From Methanoregula sp. (GTDB lineage: Archaea > Halobacteriota > Methanomicrobia > Methanomicrobiales > Methanospirillaceae), in the NCBI GenBank assembly GCA_022711635.1, contig JAKLEQ010000007.1, forward strand, positions 1 to 37,739: 37,739 nt of DNA. Reading direction: 5' to 3'. The translations under genes were made by a program, and so were the position numbers. Below the pieces are notes generated by a model that was not told where the DNA came from, ran no database searches, and saw nothing but the letters and a program-made list of their open reading frames with translations. Position 1 is the first letter of the stretch. Every line of letters starts with the position of its first letter. Below, piece by piece: positions 23,442-32,649 of this stretch.

Positions 23442-23978
23442 TCAGCGACACGCATCGAGGAGTGCGACCCGCTCGATGACGAGGTCGCAAAGCCGCTCCA
23501 TTCCCCCGGCTGCAGCGATCTCCGCATCAGAGATCGAGAAGAGACGGCAGAGCTGCATCATTTTTTCCAGGCTCATGTCCTCCCAGTCATCATCGGTGAA
23601 TTGCACCAGCGGTTCAAGCATAGCCCAGATCTCCGTACGCGGCGGAGAGCAGCAGACGTATACTTGGTTTTCCCCCTCATGGATCCCCGCGATTACTGAC
23701 GCCTCTGCACATTGCCGGGTCCCTGCAGCATACAGGAGCGCCTCCATCTCCAGTGTCTTTGCAATCGGCGATCCTCCCGAGAACGAGCGGAGGGCATGAT
23801 CGAGTGCTGCCCTGGCATGCCGCATCCCTGCCATGTTTCCTGCATTGAAGCAGATGATCGTGGTATCGCTGCCTGACATGACGGAGCGCAGTTTTCCGAG
23901 GAATGCCCCGAGATCGGTGACGGTGACGCAGGCGGTCCGGATCTCGTACTGCCTGCCTGATTGCCTCATATCACTCAT
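23442..23978 (-). CDS. KEOPS complex subunit Cgi121
   Basis: This 178-residue protein resembles archaeal Cgi121, the tRNA-binding subunit of the KEOPS complex that makes t6A37 in ANN-decoding tRNAs. Visible blocks are [28 protein letters not shown] and [21 protein letters not shown], which match the family core, and a shorter acidic region before the C-terminal helices. Its ATG overlaps the hel308 stop as ATGA, so the two are translated together. The other KEOPS genes (Kae1-Bud32, Pcc1) are not in this window. Confidence 0.82.
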   Translation of the reverse strand: MSDMRQSGRQYEIRTACVTVTDLGAFLGKLRSVMSGSDTTIICFNAGNMAGMRHARAALDHALRSFSGGSPIAKTLEMEALLYAAGTRQCAEASVIAGIHEGENQVYVCCSPPRTEIWAMLEPLVQFTDDDWEDMSLEKMMQLCRLFSISDAEIAAAGGMERLCDLVIERVALLDACR

Positions 23979-26149
23979 CCGAACCTCTGCAGGGTCGACT
24001 GCCCGTTGTTCCTCTCACTGTCCTGCGATGGAAGGTCATCCCCGTGCCGGCTTTTCCTGCCAAGCTCCAAAAAGACCTGTTCGGCAACCCCTCTGCCGAG
24101 GATCTTCGTGATCTCGGCAATCCCGGCCGCAAGAATTGCATCCGGTGACGTGATCCCGTGGTTGAAGAGCCGGCGTGCCCGCACGCGGCCGATGCCCCGG
24201 AGCCGGACGAGCGGGAGGAGTTCCCGCCGGATCCCGTTCTTCATGCAAATCTCATACTCCCGGATCTGCTGGTGGAACACCGGTCGGAAGAGCCGGGCAA
24301 GTTCGCTTCCGGCATGGAGGAGCCAGTTCACGCTCTCCACCATGCCGTAGATATCCCCGGGACCGACATTGTACCGCTCGCAGATCTTCGCGTCTGTCAG
24401 CTCATCCGTCCAGTCTGAAAGGAGGAGGGCGGTCTTGAGGGACCGGTAATAATCCTCGGCGTCGTCCTCGTCTTCCGGCAGGTCGATCCAGAGGTCGTCG
24501 ACCCGGTCCTGCAGGATCCTGTCAAGGAGCGCAATGTCGGCGTTCCTGACATAGAGCGTGGGCATATCCGGGGTACAGCAGAGAAGCTGGAGGAGACCGA
24601 GGTCGGAATAGCACTCTTTCGCGCGGAGCTCTGTCAGGATCATCTCCGCGCTCCGGGGATCGATATAGAGCCGCGAGACAATGGACCCGGACTCGGTCGC
24701 CATGAGGTGCTCCCCGACCTCGGCGACCATCTCCGACCGGACGAGGAATGCGAGCGCCGAGTCTACGGCACGGAGGATCAGTCTCCCCTGCGGGTGCTCG
24801 TGAACGTAATAGGTCCTGTCCATGAACGCCGACAGGTCTCCCCGCGTTGCGGCAAATCCCGACGCGATCAGGGAGAGGACATGGGTATAGAGAGCGGACG
24901 GCTCCGCTGCCTTGGAGTGGGCATCTTCCGCGGGTGCGTCGATGTATTGGGCGAAGAGCTCCTCTACCTGGTCCCGGTCCTTCGCGATCAGGACCGCCTC
25001 GCCGTACGGGTCGAGGTGCGGTCTCCCTGCCCTCCCTGCCATCTGGTGGTATTCGGCGACCGGTATCGGTTGCATCCCTTCTCCCGCGGAGAACCGGAGA
25101 TAGTCACGAATGATTACCCTGCGTGCGGGAAGGTTCAGGCCGGCCGCTAGCGTGGGGGTAGAGGAGATACAGCCGATCAGGCCTTTCCTGAACCCTTCTT
25201 CGACAATCGTGCGGGCTTCGCGGCGCAGGCCTGCGTGGTGGAACGCCGCCCCCTTCGCGACACATGCTGCAAGGGTCCGGTCGAGCTCCGTCTCGGCGAT
25301 GGCAGAGATCTTCTCTGCAAGGGTGGCAAGGTCCGAATCTTCCCGCTTGACGGCGGATGCAGCCCTCTTCGCAAACGCCTCCGCGTTCTTCCGGGAAGAG
25401 ACGAAGACGAGGCATTGTCCCCCTTCCGCGATCGTGTCGAGGCAGAGGTTGAGGTCGTCGAAGTTTTTTGAGACGACCGGAACCGTACGCTTCCCATCGT
25501 GGAAATAGATCGTCCCGTCGTAATACACCCCCTGCCGGAGGTCGACCGGGCGCCACGAGCTCGTGATAAGCTCTGCGTCCAGCCAGCCGGCGAGCATCCG
25601 GGGATTCCCGATGGTCGCGGAGAGGGCGACGACCTGCATGGAGGGATTGCGGTACCGCAGCTTCGCGATCACCATCTCCAGCGTCGGTCCACGCCCCGGT
25701 GAATCGACGAGATGGACCTCGTCCACAACCAGGAGGGTTATTTCGGCAATCCACCCCGTGCGGTTGCGGAGGAGGGAGTCCACTTTCTCGGAAGTCGCAA
25801 CGATGATGTCATTCCTTCCGAGCCGGTCATCCTTCCGGTCGAAATCTCCTGTCGAGATCCCGACACGGACCCCTTTGTTCGAGAACTCCGCGTACTTCTC
25901 GCTCGCAAGTGCTTTCAACGGCACGATATACAGGCACTTGCCGCCCTGTGCGATGTGGCGGTGCATGGCGAGCTCGGCGACGAGAGTCTTGCCGCTCGCT
26001 GTCGGGATTGCCACGAGCTGGTTGGCGCTGGATAATAATCCCTTCCGGATACATTCAGCCTGCGGCGGGTAAAGCTCGGTGATGCCGGATCGCTGGTACC
26101 GCTCTTTTAATGCTTCCGGCACGGCGAGTTCCGCAATCAGCATGTACAT
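23975..26149 (-). CDS. hel308: Hel308-type ATP-dependent DNA helicase
   Basis: This 724-residue superfamily 2 helicase unwinds lagging strands at stalled forks, 3' to 5'. In order it shows the Q-motif-like [10 protein letters not shown], Walker A PTASGKT (49-55), [14 protein letters not shown] (DEVH box), [19 protein letters not shown], the motif VI region MAGRAGRP, and a C-terminal helix-hairpin-helix [15 protein letters not shown] second ATG two codons in (26143) is possible. A 110-base gap separates it from the KH gene upstream. Confidence 0.95.
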   Translation of the reverse strand: MYMLIAELAVPEALKERYQRSGITELYPPQAECIRKGLLSSANQLVAIPTASGKTLVAELAMHRHIAQGGKCLYIVPLKALASEKYAEFSNKGVRVGISTGDFDRKDDRLGRNDIIVATSEKVDSLLRNRTGWIAEITLLVVDEVHLVDSPGRGPTLEMVIAKLRYRNPSMQVVALSATIGNPRMLAGWLDAELITSSWRPVDLRQGVYYDGTIYFHDGKRTVPVVSKNFDDLNLCLDTIAEGGQCLVFVSSRKNAEAFAKRAASAVKREDSDLATLAEKISAIAETELDRTLAACVAKGAAFHHAGLRREARTIVEEGFRKGLIGCISSTPTLAAGLNLPARRVIIRDYLRFSAGEGMQPIPVAEYHQMAGRAGRPHLDPYGEAVLIAKDRDQVEELFAQYIDAPAEDAHSKAAEPSALYTHVLSLIASGFAATRGDLSAFMDRTYYVHEHPQGRLILRAVDSALAFLVRSEMVAEVGEHLMATESGSIVSRLYIDPRSAEMILTELRAKECYSDLGLLQLLCCTPDMPTLYVRNADIALLDRILQDRVDDLWIDLPEDEDDAEDYYRSLKTALLLSDWTDELTDAKICERYNVGPGDIYGMVESVNWLLHAGSELARLFRPVFHQQIREYEICMKNGIRRELLPLVRLRGIGRVRARRLFNHGITSPDAILAAGIAEITKILGRGVAEQVFLELGRKSRHGDDLPSQDSERNNGQSTLQRFG

Positions 26150-26259
26150 TCCCGGGTTATCGTGGATCTCTCAAGAACAATCGACCCTGACACTGCAGTC
26201 ACCTGCCCCATGATACGGCCGGAGAACCGGGAAAAGGGGCAGGGTTTGTGGCTGTCTGT

Positions 26260-26805
26260 TCAGTAGTAGTAGCTGATGAGGTCCTGTTTTGCCTCTTTCT
26301 TCTTCTTATCGAGGAATGCAAAGACATTCTCGTGTGGCACACCCTCGATCAGCATATCGACTGCCGAACGGGCGACCTTGAGCTGTTCGGGGTAGCCGAT
26401 GATAGCCACGGTCTTCCCGAAGACCGAGATCTCGGTGTCGGTCATGTTCTCGATCTGCTCCCGGGCACGCCCGTCTTTCCCGATGATCCGCCCCCGGAGC
26501 CGATCGAGCTGCCGGGGGTTATCGGCAAGTCCCGAGAGGTCGATCACTTCGAGGAGAAGGTCCTCATCCTCCAGAAGCTCGAATGCCCTCCCTGGCGAGA
26601 ACCCGCGGTTGACGGCGTTGATTACCTCGATCGCCCGGAGGAGGGGGACGGCGTTGTCGTCTGCTCCCTCGACCCTGACCATTCCTTCCTTGCTATCGAT
26701 CGTGATCGTCGTGCAGGTCTTGCTCTCGAGGTCTTTCTTGGTCGCGCCACCCTTGCCGATGAGTGCCCCGATCCGGTTGGCTGCTATTTTTGTCTCCTGT
26801 ATCAT
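26260..26805 (-). CDS. KH-domain RNA-binding protein (archaeal Pno1/Dim2-like)
   Basis: This 181-residue protein has two KH domains. KH1 has the loop GALIGKGGATKK (about 13-24) and KH2 has GRIIGKDGRARE (about 104-115). Archaeal Pno1/Dim2 homologues bind pre-18S/16S rRNA near the 3' end and work with Nob1 in ribosomal small-subunit maturation. Next to a RIO1 kinase gene, another small-subunit maturation factor, the role is consistent. It lies 87 bases downstream of rio1. Confidence 0.9.
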   Translation of the reverse strand: MIQETKIAANRIGALIGKGGATKKDLESKTCTTITIDSKEGMVRVEGADDNAVPLLRAIEVINAVNRGFSPGRAFELLEDEDLLLEVIDLSGLADNPRQLDRLRGRIIGKDGRAREQIENMTDTEISVFGKTVAIIGYPEQLKVARSAVDMLIEGVPHENVFAFLDKKKKEAKQDLISYYY

Positions 26806-26892
26806 GGCACAAACACTCTTTGTATGTTCCTGTTCTGGTCGCCGGTCATGGATGACGGACCGGAACTCCTGTATCTGGTGGTCATATGGCGG

Positions 26893-27669
26893 TCATGGCT
26901 CTGCCGTGGAAAGCCCGGTGATGGCATTGAAGAGCTCCTCGTCTCCCTGTACCGTGCAGCGGTTCTTAAAGAACCGGTTGATATTTTTAATATCCCGCAT
27001 CAGGAATGCGAAGGCACGGGGGTGATCCCGGGTCACGGACTGGCCCATGTCGATGAGATAGGGTTTGTCGCCGTACAATATATTGAACTCGCTCAGGTCA
27101 GCATGGATGAGCTCAGCTTTTGTGTATAATGTTTCTATGTAACCAGTCAGCTCTTGGTATACAGCTGCAGGATCCTCTATCTCCGCATTGCGGAGTTGGG
27201 GGTACGGGCGTTCATCTTCGCCGATGAAGGACATTACAAGGATGTTCCGGTCCCAGACAAGGGGGTCCGGGACGGGCACCCCCGCCTCCTTTGCCCGCGC
27301 GAGGTTGGAGTACTCCTTCTTGGTCCACGCGAAGATCAGGTCTTTACGGTTTTTCTTGACGTTTGCGAACCGGCGGTCGCCACGGATGTAATCGCCCATG
27401 GTGTTGAAGTTCGCGGTCCGGATGCGGTAAATCTTGATGGCGATCGGGGCACCATCCCTCTCGGCATAAAAGACGTTTGCCTCCTTCCCCGTGCTAATTG
27501 AACCGCCGATGACCGATATCCATTTCTTATGAACGAGCTTGTACAGGGCGAGATAGGTGACCTCATCGAAGACATCCTCCCGGACCTTGAACTGGTTGGC
27601 ATCCTTGATCCGGACCCCCATCTCTTCCAGAGCCCGGTCGAACCGCTCCTCTTTCTTCTCCTGGCTCAC
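26893..27669 (-). CDS. rio1: RIO1-type serine/threonine protein kinase
   Basis: This 258-residue atypical kinase has the RIO ATP-binding loop SISTGKEANVFYAERDG, the catalytic HADLSEFNILY and the metal-binding LIDMGQSV of the RIO1 subfamily. RIO1 is an ATPase/kinase in late small ribosomal subunit maturation. The start is GTG at 27669. It is placed between tyrS (51 bases upstream in the transcript) and the Pno1-like gene, forming a translation-related group. Confidence 0.95.
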   Translation of the reverse strand: MSQEKKEERFDRALEEMGVRIKDANQFKVREDVFDEVTYLALYKLVHKKWISVIGGSISTGKEANVFYAERDGAPIAIKIYRIRTANFNTMGDYIRGDRRFANVKKNRKDLIFAWTKKEYSNLARAKEAGVPVPDPLVWDRNILVMSFIGEDERPYPQLRNAEIEDPAAVYQELTGYIETLYTKAELIHADLSEFNILYGDKPYLIDMGQSVTRDHPRAFAFLMRDIKNINRFFKNRCTVQGDEELFNAITGLSTAEP

Positions 27670-27720
27670 AGGGCAGGTCCCCGGGAGGCGATTTCAATGC
27701 GTCCAATGTGGATTGCCATA

Positions 27721-28662
27721 TTACCGTATGTACTTCCGGACCGGGGCGAGTACCGTGACCAGGGCTTCGCCGCAGGCTTTCTTTAAATCAGCCGGGTGTA
27801 TTGCCTTCCCCCGGTATGCCTCTTCGAGCTCTGCGAAAGATGGAAAGGTGCGGTCGCCCCCGAACTTCTCGGGACGTCTGATCGTCACTTCGTCGAGGCG
27901 GGGGAAGATGTGGTACTGGAAGATCTGCAGGACCGGGTTCTCGGCAGTTTCCGGCGGGCAGAACGCCTTCTGGCATTTCTTCCGGATATCGTCCTCGGAG
28001 TCAGCCACCGAGATATAATTTCCCTGGGACGAGGACATTTTCTTGCCGTCGAGCCCGTTCAGGATCGGGGTGTGGATACAGACCGGGGCCGGGTACGCGA
28101 AATTGATGAGGTGCTCGCGGGCGAGCATGTGGATCTTGCGCTGGTCGATGCCGCCGACTGCTGCATCGACGCCGAGCATCGCGATATCGGCGGCCTGCAT
28201 GAGGGGGTAGATCATCTGGGAGACCGTCGGGTGCTCCATCTGCCGCCCGACCTCGTCCATGCTCCGCTGAGCCCGGTTCAGGGTGACCTGCTGGGAGAGC
28301 TGCAGGACGAGGAGCTCGTAGTCCCGGCTCAGCTGGAGGTCGGATCCCAGCACGTACCGGACATTCTTTAAGCCCAGCCCCTCGAAACATTTCTTGTTGT
28401 ACTCGGCGAGTTCCTTCACCCGCTCCATCGTCCCTTTCCGGTTCAGGAAGGCGTGGAGGTCCGCGAGGAGCACCGTGACCTCGAACCCGGCAGCCTGCAT
28501 ATCGACGAGCTTGTTGACGGTGACGAGATGCCCGAGGTGGATCTCACCGGAAGGCTCGTACCCGGCATAGACTTTTCTGGCCGGTTTTGCGAGCAGCGCC
28601 CTCAGATCATCTTCGGTGACAATCTCGACCGTGTTGCGGGTGACCCGTTCGTATGCATCCAT
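27721..28662 (-). CDS. tyrS: Tyrosyl-tRNA synthetase (archaeal/eukaryotic type)
   Basis: This 313-residue class I synthetase attaches tyrosine to tRNA-Tyr. It shows the nucleotide-binding HLGH (42-45), VYAGYEPSGEIHLGHL, the tyrosine pocket region SRDYELLVLQLSQQVTLNRAQ, and KMSSSQGNYISV. The length and lack of an S4 domain match the archaeal TyrRS, not the bacterial form. The ATG at 28662 was chosen; a GTG just before it is an alternative start. No Shine-Dalgarno is evident, so the mRNA may be leaderless. Confidence 0.95.
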   Translation of the reverse strand: MDAYERVTRNTVEIVTEDDLRALLAKPARKVYAGYEPSGEIHLGHLVTVNKLVDMQAAGFEVTVLLADLHAFLNRKGTMERVKELAEYNKKCFEGLGLKNVRYVLGSDLQLSRDYELLVLQLSQQVTLNRAQRSMDEVGRQMEHPTVSQMIYPLMQAADIAMLGVDAAVGGIDQRKIHMLAREHLINFAYPAPVCIHTPILNGLDGKKMSSSQGNYISVADSEDDIRKKCQKAFCPPETAENPVLQIFQYHIFPRLDEVTIRRPEKFGGDRTFPSFAELEEAYRGKAIHPADLKKACGEALVTVLAPVRKYIR

Positions 28663-28761
28663 CACAAGGAATGGGTTTTTTTATGTGTTAATGGTTGTTC
28701 CGGGGTGCCTGCATCGTGGAGTGGAGACGAACCCGACCAATATCCAGCGGAAAGATCCGGT

Positions 28762-28768
28762 AAAAAAA
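28762..28768 (-). terminator. Oligo-T terminator of gap
   Basis: Seven A residues on the plus strand give T7 in the gap transcript, eight bases beyond the stop codon at 28776. It would separate gap from tyrS. Confidence 0.6.
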
Positions 28769-28775
28769 GAGATCG

Positions 28776-29807
28776 TCAGTGGTAATTCTGGATGGGGGTG
28801 AACTTCAGCGCCGCATTGGTTGCGGCAACGGACTTTTTCCCGTCCTTCTCGATCCCGGTCATGGCACGGATTGCATCCACGTTTTCAACGACGACGTCTG
28901 CCTCCTGGTGGATTGCCTGGAAGAAGCAGAGCTCGTTGCCCTGCGCATAGATCGAGTCCTCGAAGATGCAGTTCTCGTACAGGTCGGAGCGCTGCCGGTT
29001 TAAGTCCATCGCAAACTCCTTGAGTTCCGCGGTGCTCTTGATCCCGGCGGTCTTCTTGATGAGCCCGAGCCGGGGGTGTTTGTTGATGAGCTCGATCACG
29101 CGGTCGCGGGAGACCGGCTTTTTTGTCGTGATCCGGATGGCATGCATGTGCATCATCGTGGTCGGGACGATCATCGCCATCGTCGTGATGGAGATGTGGG
29201 GCAGGACCGAGAGTACGTCCGGGCCGTGGTGGCTCGGCACTGTCACCGGGTCGAGAACGGTTGCATCGATGGGCCCTTTCTTGATCTCGCCAGGGTCGGA
29301 GCCGCGCCGGACCATAATGGCATGGACATGGGCGACGCCGAACTCCCTGTCGACGGTGTTGATGATTCGGCAGAGCCCGGTCGTGTTGCAGGAAACCACC
29401 CGCACGAACTGCTTCCCGATCGCGTCCTTGTAGTTGCAGTCGGAGTTGAAGGAGAAACCCGCTACCTCGTGGTCTTCGCCGCCCTGCCAGAGGGCCTTGA
29501 CCTTCAGCTTCTCGTAGAGCGGTTTGTTGGTTTTTCCGACATCGCCGGGGGTGGCGTCAACGACAACATCGCAGTTCTTCAGCATGTCCTCGACCGATCC
29601 TGCGACGGAAAGGCCGGCTTTCTCGAATGCCGCCTTCTTCGAGATGTCGGCTATGTAGAGCGGGAACCCCCGCTGCTTTGCGACGAATGCTTCGGCATTC
29701 GGCCGGGTCTTTGAGACCCCGACGATCTTCATATCCTTCTGCGCGGCAACCGCATCGGCCACGCGCTTGCCAATTGTTCCGTACCCGTTAACCGCAACCC
29801 TGATCAT
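28776..29807 (-). CDS. gap: Type II (archaeal) glyceraldehyde-3-phosphate dehydrogenase
   Basis: This 343-residue enzyme is the archaeal NAD(P)-dependent GAPDH of glycolysis and gluconeogenesis, active in the cytoplasm. It has VNGYGTIGKRVADAV at the N-terminus (dinucleotide binding) and the catalytic cysteine in VVSCNTTGLCR (C140). In a hydrogenotrophic methanogen it works mainly in the gluconeogenic direction. The terminator T7 run follows its stop at once. A 120-base gap separates it from the DUF3795 gene upstream. Confidence 0.96.
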   Translation of the reverse strand: MIRVAVNGYGTIGKRVADAVAAQKDMKIVGVSKTRPNAEAFVAKQRGFPLYIADISKKAAFEKAGLSVAGSVEDMLKNCDVVVDATPGDVGKTNKPLYEKLKVKALWQGGEDHEVAGFSFNSDCNYKDAIGKQFVRVVSCNTTGLCRIINTVDREFGVAHVHAIMVRRGSDPGEIKKGPIDATVLDPVTVPSHHGPDVLSVLPHISITTMAMIVPTTMMHMHAIRITTKKPVSRDRVIELINKHPRLGLIKKTAGIKSTAELKEFAMDLNRQRSDLYENCIFEDSIYAQGNELCFFQAIHQEADVVVENVDAIRAMTGIEKDGKKSVAATNAALKFTPIQNYH

Positions 29808-29928
29808 ACAATCTTACATTGTTCCGGTGATGAAAAAGGTATCCGAAACGAAGTTCTGGTGCAGGAATATTGGAACAGGGCGCGACCCCCGTCCGAAATT
29901 GGAAGACAGAAAGGCCGGCAGAGCCGGA

Positions 29929-30303
29929 TTATGCGGGACGGTCGCAGGAAGAGTAGCAGTGCCGGTGAATGTTGATCATCCCGCCGCAGTGAGTGGAGGT
30001 CCAACGCGTTATCCCGCCTGCTACAAACTTCCGGATCCCGTGCGCCCGGATCGAATCGAGGGTCCCGATCATGCTCATGCAGTATTTCGTGCGGTACCGC
30101 CCGTCCAGGTGCTTCAGGCGCCTGCACGGGAACCCGGAACAGGAGAAGCAGAACGTCCCGTTCATGTCCGCACAGGTGCGGATCAGGCATTCCGGGTGCA
30201 GCCATCCCTTTGACCCGCAGCCGGGGCAGTGGTTCTTCTCCCGCAGGTATGCCATACAGATCCCGCAGTTCATGCCGCAGGGAGCAATCAGGGCGGTCCT
30301 CAT
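29929..30303 (-). CDS. DUF3795 family cysteine-rich protein
   Basis: This 124-residue protein is rich in cysteine: CGMNCGICMAYL near the N-terminus, CPGCGSKG, then CLIRTC, CFSCSGFPC and CMSMIG. The arrangement is that of DUF3795, a family of small metal-binding proteins of unknown function found in many anaerobes. The ATG at 30303 fits the family start best; a GTG four codons earlier (30315) is possible. It is divergent from the adjacent methyltransferase gene. Confidence 0.75.
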   Translation of the reverse strand: MRTALIAPCGMNCGICMAYLREKNHCPGCGSKGWLHPECLIRTCADMNGTFCFSCSGFPCRRLKHLDGRYRTKYCMSMIGTLDSIRAHGIRKFVAGGITRWTSTHCGGMINIHRHCYSSCDRPA

Positions 30304-30390
30304 CGTTTCAGCCACGATTGAACCTTGGGAACAGCTGGCGACAAGGATTGGGGGAACGAAGGGATTCCGCTGGTTACTTGTCCTTCAAAG

Positions 30391-31182
30391 ATGCAGATCA
30401 TACCAAGGATCCCCGTGCCCTCTCCTGTATTCTTCGAAAACGACCGGTTCAGGATCATCAACGACGATGTCCTTTCGACAAGGCAGCTGAAGAATTCGAG
30501 CGTCGATCTCATCGTCACCTCGCCGCCTTACAATGTCGATATCCGGTACGGGAACCATGATGACGGAGGCACCTACGACGATTACCTCCTCTTTTCCAAA
30601 AAATGGATGTCCCGGTGTTTCCGGTGGCTCCGGGAGACCGGCCGGTTCTGCTTAAACATCCCGCTCGATAAGAACAAGGGAGGGCAGCAGAGCGTCGGCG
30701 CCGACCTGACAGCGATAGCGAAGGAGTCCGGGTTCTCCTACCATTCCACGATCATCTGGAACGAGGGGAACATCTCGCGCCGGACCGCGTGGGGGTCGTG
30801 GATGAGTCCCTCGGCCCCGTTCGTGATCGCCCCGGTGGAACTGATTGTCGTCCTGTACAAGAGAGACTGGAAACGCCCCTCGAAAGGAAAGGAGACCGAT
30901 ATCACCCGGCAGGAGTTCATGGACTGGACGAACGGGCTCTGGACATTCAACGGGGAGAGTAAGAAGAAAGTGAACCACCCGGCGCCGTTCCCGGTCGAGC
31001 TCCCGCTCCGGTGCATGAAACTCTTCAGCTACGTCGACGACATCGTACTCGATCCGTTCCTCGGGAGCGGGAGCACGCTGGTCGCTGCCAGCCGGTGCAA
31101 CCGGCGGGGGATCGGGATCGACCTCGATACCGGGTACTGTGGGATTGCACTGGACCGGGTCCGGAAAGAGACAGTTCTCTGA
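30391..31182 (+). CDS. DNA methyltransferase, probably N4-cytosine type (beta class), orphan
   Basis: This 263-residue enzyme transfers a methyl group from AdoMet to an amino group of DNA. Motif IV TSPPYN (43-48) precedes motif I DPFLGSGST (221-229), the order of the beta class; S rather than D in SPPY is typical of N4-cytosine enzymes. No restriction endonuclease or specificity subunit is next to it, so it looks like an orphan. Its type resembles archaeal CTAG modification enzymes, but the target cannot be read from sequence. The ATG at 30391 is preferred over a TTG-initiated extension to 30325 that would run into the divergent gene's promoter. Confidence 0.85.
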   Translation: MQIIPRIPVPSPVFFENDRFRIINDDVLSTRQLKNSSVDLIVTSPPYNVDIRYGNHDDGGTYDDYLLFSKKWMSRCFRWLRETGRFCLNIPLDKNKGGQQSVGADLTAIAKESGFSYHSTIIWNEGNISRRTAWGSWMSPSAPFVIAPVELIVVLYKRDWKRPSKGKETDITRQEFMDWTNGLWTFNGESKKKVNHPAPFPVELPLRCMKLFSYVDDIVLDPFLGSGSTLVAASRCNRRGIGIDLDTGYCGIALDRVRKETVL

Positions 31183-31195
31183 TAAGACAGCTTGC

Positions 31196-32044
31196 TTAGG
31201 GGGTAATCGGCAATCCGGAATTTTTCGACCGGTCGCGTCTGTCGGATGAACGATCCGTGACGGGAACAACCGGTTCCACCGCGTCCCCCCGCATCCGCCA
31301 CGGTTCCAGCTCCCCATCATAGAGGACGAAGACCTCGACGGCTTCTCCCTTTCGGAACGCACGCATCCGGTCGTCGTAGACCTTCCGGATGTGCCGGAGC
31401 CCGTGTTCCGTGAAGTGGTCGCAGATAAACTCGTAGAACCGGATCGTCTGTTCGAGGAACGCGATCTCGTATGATTTTACTTCACGTGCGATGGCAACGC
31501 TCTCTTCGATTTGGATTTCGTTGTGGTACGTCCCGTGCCTGTTCAGCCCGCTGATCTGCCGCCAGTCCACGATCCCGCGCTCATCCGGCTCCCGGTGGAG
31601 CATGTATGGGTAGATCCGGCAGATGGAGAGCCGGTCATTGTAGATCCGGCACCGGTCCTCCTCGAGAAAGAAGCAGGTCCCGTCCGTCATTGTCCGGAGC
31701 GCGTAGCCGGAGTCGTAGAACCTCCCGTGCTGGTCGCAGAGCTCGAAGTAGGGGGCTGGGATGAGGGCGGCAGGATCCTTCGCCCGTATGACGGCAGTAT
31801 CCCTGTCAAGGAGGAAGACGTGGTCGTTGAACTCCTTCGTGCAGCACTTCGTGCACCGGTCACATGCGAACCCCACGTCCCGGATAATCTCCGCAAGTTT
31901 TCCGTCAGGGAAATCCGTCACCGAGAAGAGGTCTTGCCGGAGTGCCGCGAGCCGGGCGGAGATGCCCGGAACGATCCGGTCGGGCTCGCCGGATCCCGCC
32001 TTCGGGATGCCTTTTTTGGAAGAACCCGCATCGTCTCTCTTCAT
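31196..32044 (-). CDS. YkgJ family Fe-S/zinc cluster protein
   Basis: This 282-residue protein has the YkgJ cysteine cluster: CDRCTKCCTKE, then CFFLEEDRCRIYNDRLSICRIYPYM. These eight or so cysteines probably bind an Fe-S cluster or zinc. The family has no settled function. The C-terminal half has charged helices and an FYEFICDHFTEHG stretch. The ATG at 32044 comes two bases after the msrB stop; the frame extends upstream through msrB in another frame and is not coding there. Confidence 0.8.
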   Translation of the reverse strand: MKRDDAGSSKKGIPKAGSGEPDRIVPGISARLAALRQDLFSVTDFPDGKLAEIIRDVGFACDRCTKCCTKEFNDHVFLLDRDTAVIRAKDPAALIPAPYFELCDQHGRFYDSGYALRTMTDGTCFFLEEDRCRIYNDRLSICRIYPYMLHREPDERGIVDWRQISGLNRHGTYHNEIQIEESVAIAREVKSYEIAFLEQTIRFYEFICDHFTEHGLRHIRKVYDDRMRAFRKGEAVEVFVLYDGELEPWRMRGDAVEPVVPVTDRSSDRRDRSKNSGLPITP

Positions 32045-32046
32045 AG

Positions 32047-32502
32047 TCAGGTATACGGCTCGCGGAATTCGAGGGAGGCGGAGTTCATGCAGTACCGTTT
32101 GCCGGTCGGCGGGGGACCGTCGTCGAAGACATGGCCGAGGTGGGCGCCGCACCTTGTGCAGAGCACCTCTGTCCGCACCATCCCGAACGAACGGTCTGCA
32201 TGTTCCTTTACATTCAGCGGGGAGACCGGGGAAAAGAAGCTCGGCCAGCCGGTGCCCGAGTCGAATTTGGTCTCCGAGAGGAAGAGATCGGTCTTACAAC
32301 AAACGCAGACATATATTCCCTTCTTCTTCCAGTCATGGTACTTCCCGGTGAAAGCGAGCTCTGTTCCCTTCTTCCGGGCGACATCGAACTGCTCCGGGGA
32401 CAGGATTGCCTTCCACTCTGCATCGCTCTTTACCACGGGGCTCACCTGCTCTGTTGCCCCGGCTTTTACGGAGTAAATCGGAATTGTCGTTGTCATGGCC
32501 AT
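32047..32502 (-). CDS. msrB: Peptide-methionine (R)-S-oxide reductase MsrB
   Basis: This 151-residue enzyme reduces methionine-R-sulfoxide in proteins. Two zinc-binding CxxC pairs (CVCCKT and CTRCGAH), the DSGTGWPSF core, and the catalytic cysteine in KRYCMNSASLEF are present. The ATG at 32502 has GGGGTG upstream; a second ATG two codons later (32496) is possible. It is likely co-transcribed with the YkgJ-type gene that follows by two bases. A methanogen with oxygen exposure would use it for repair. Confidence 0.94.
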   Translation of the reverse strand: MAMTTTIPIYSVKAGATEQVSPVVKSDAEWKAILSPEQFDVARKKGTELAFTGKYHDWKKKGIYVCVCCKTDLFLSETKFDSGTGWPSFFSPVSPLNVKEHADRSFGMVRTEVLCTRCGAHLGHVFDDGPPPTGKRYCMNSASLEFREPYT

Positions 32503-32649
32503 GCATGCACCCCGATCCCGCACCAGGAAGGATGCTCCCCGCACAGGATTTCGTTCATTCTGATCCCCATGGGAGAGTATTAAGCATATCTTCCGTGACA
32601 GAATCCCACCCCGAATCCCCTCCTATGCCATACCCTGTCCCATATCCCG

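Noticed and set aside
28663-28775. GGGTTCG-containing stretch between tyrS and gap as a possible tRNA.
   Set aside because: No acceptor or anticodon stem could be formed; it is an ordinary intergenic stretch with a gap terminator.
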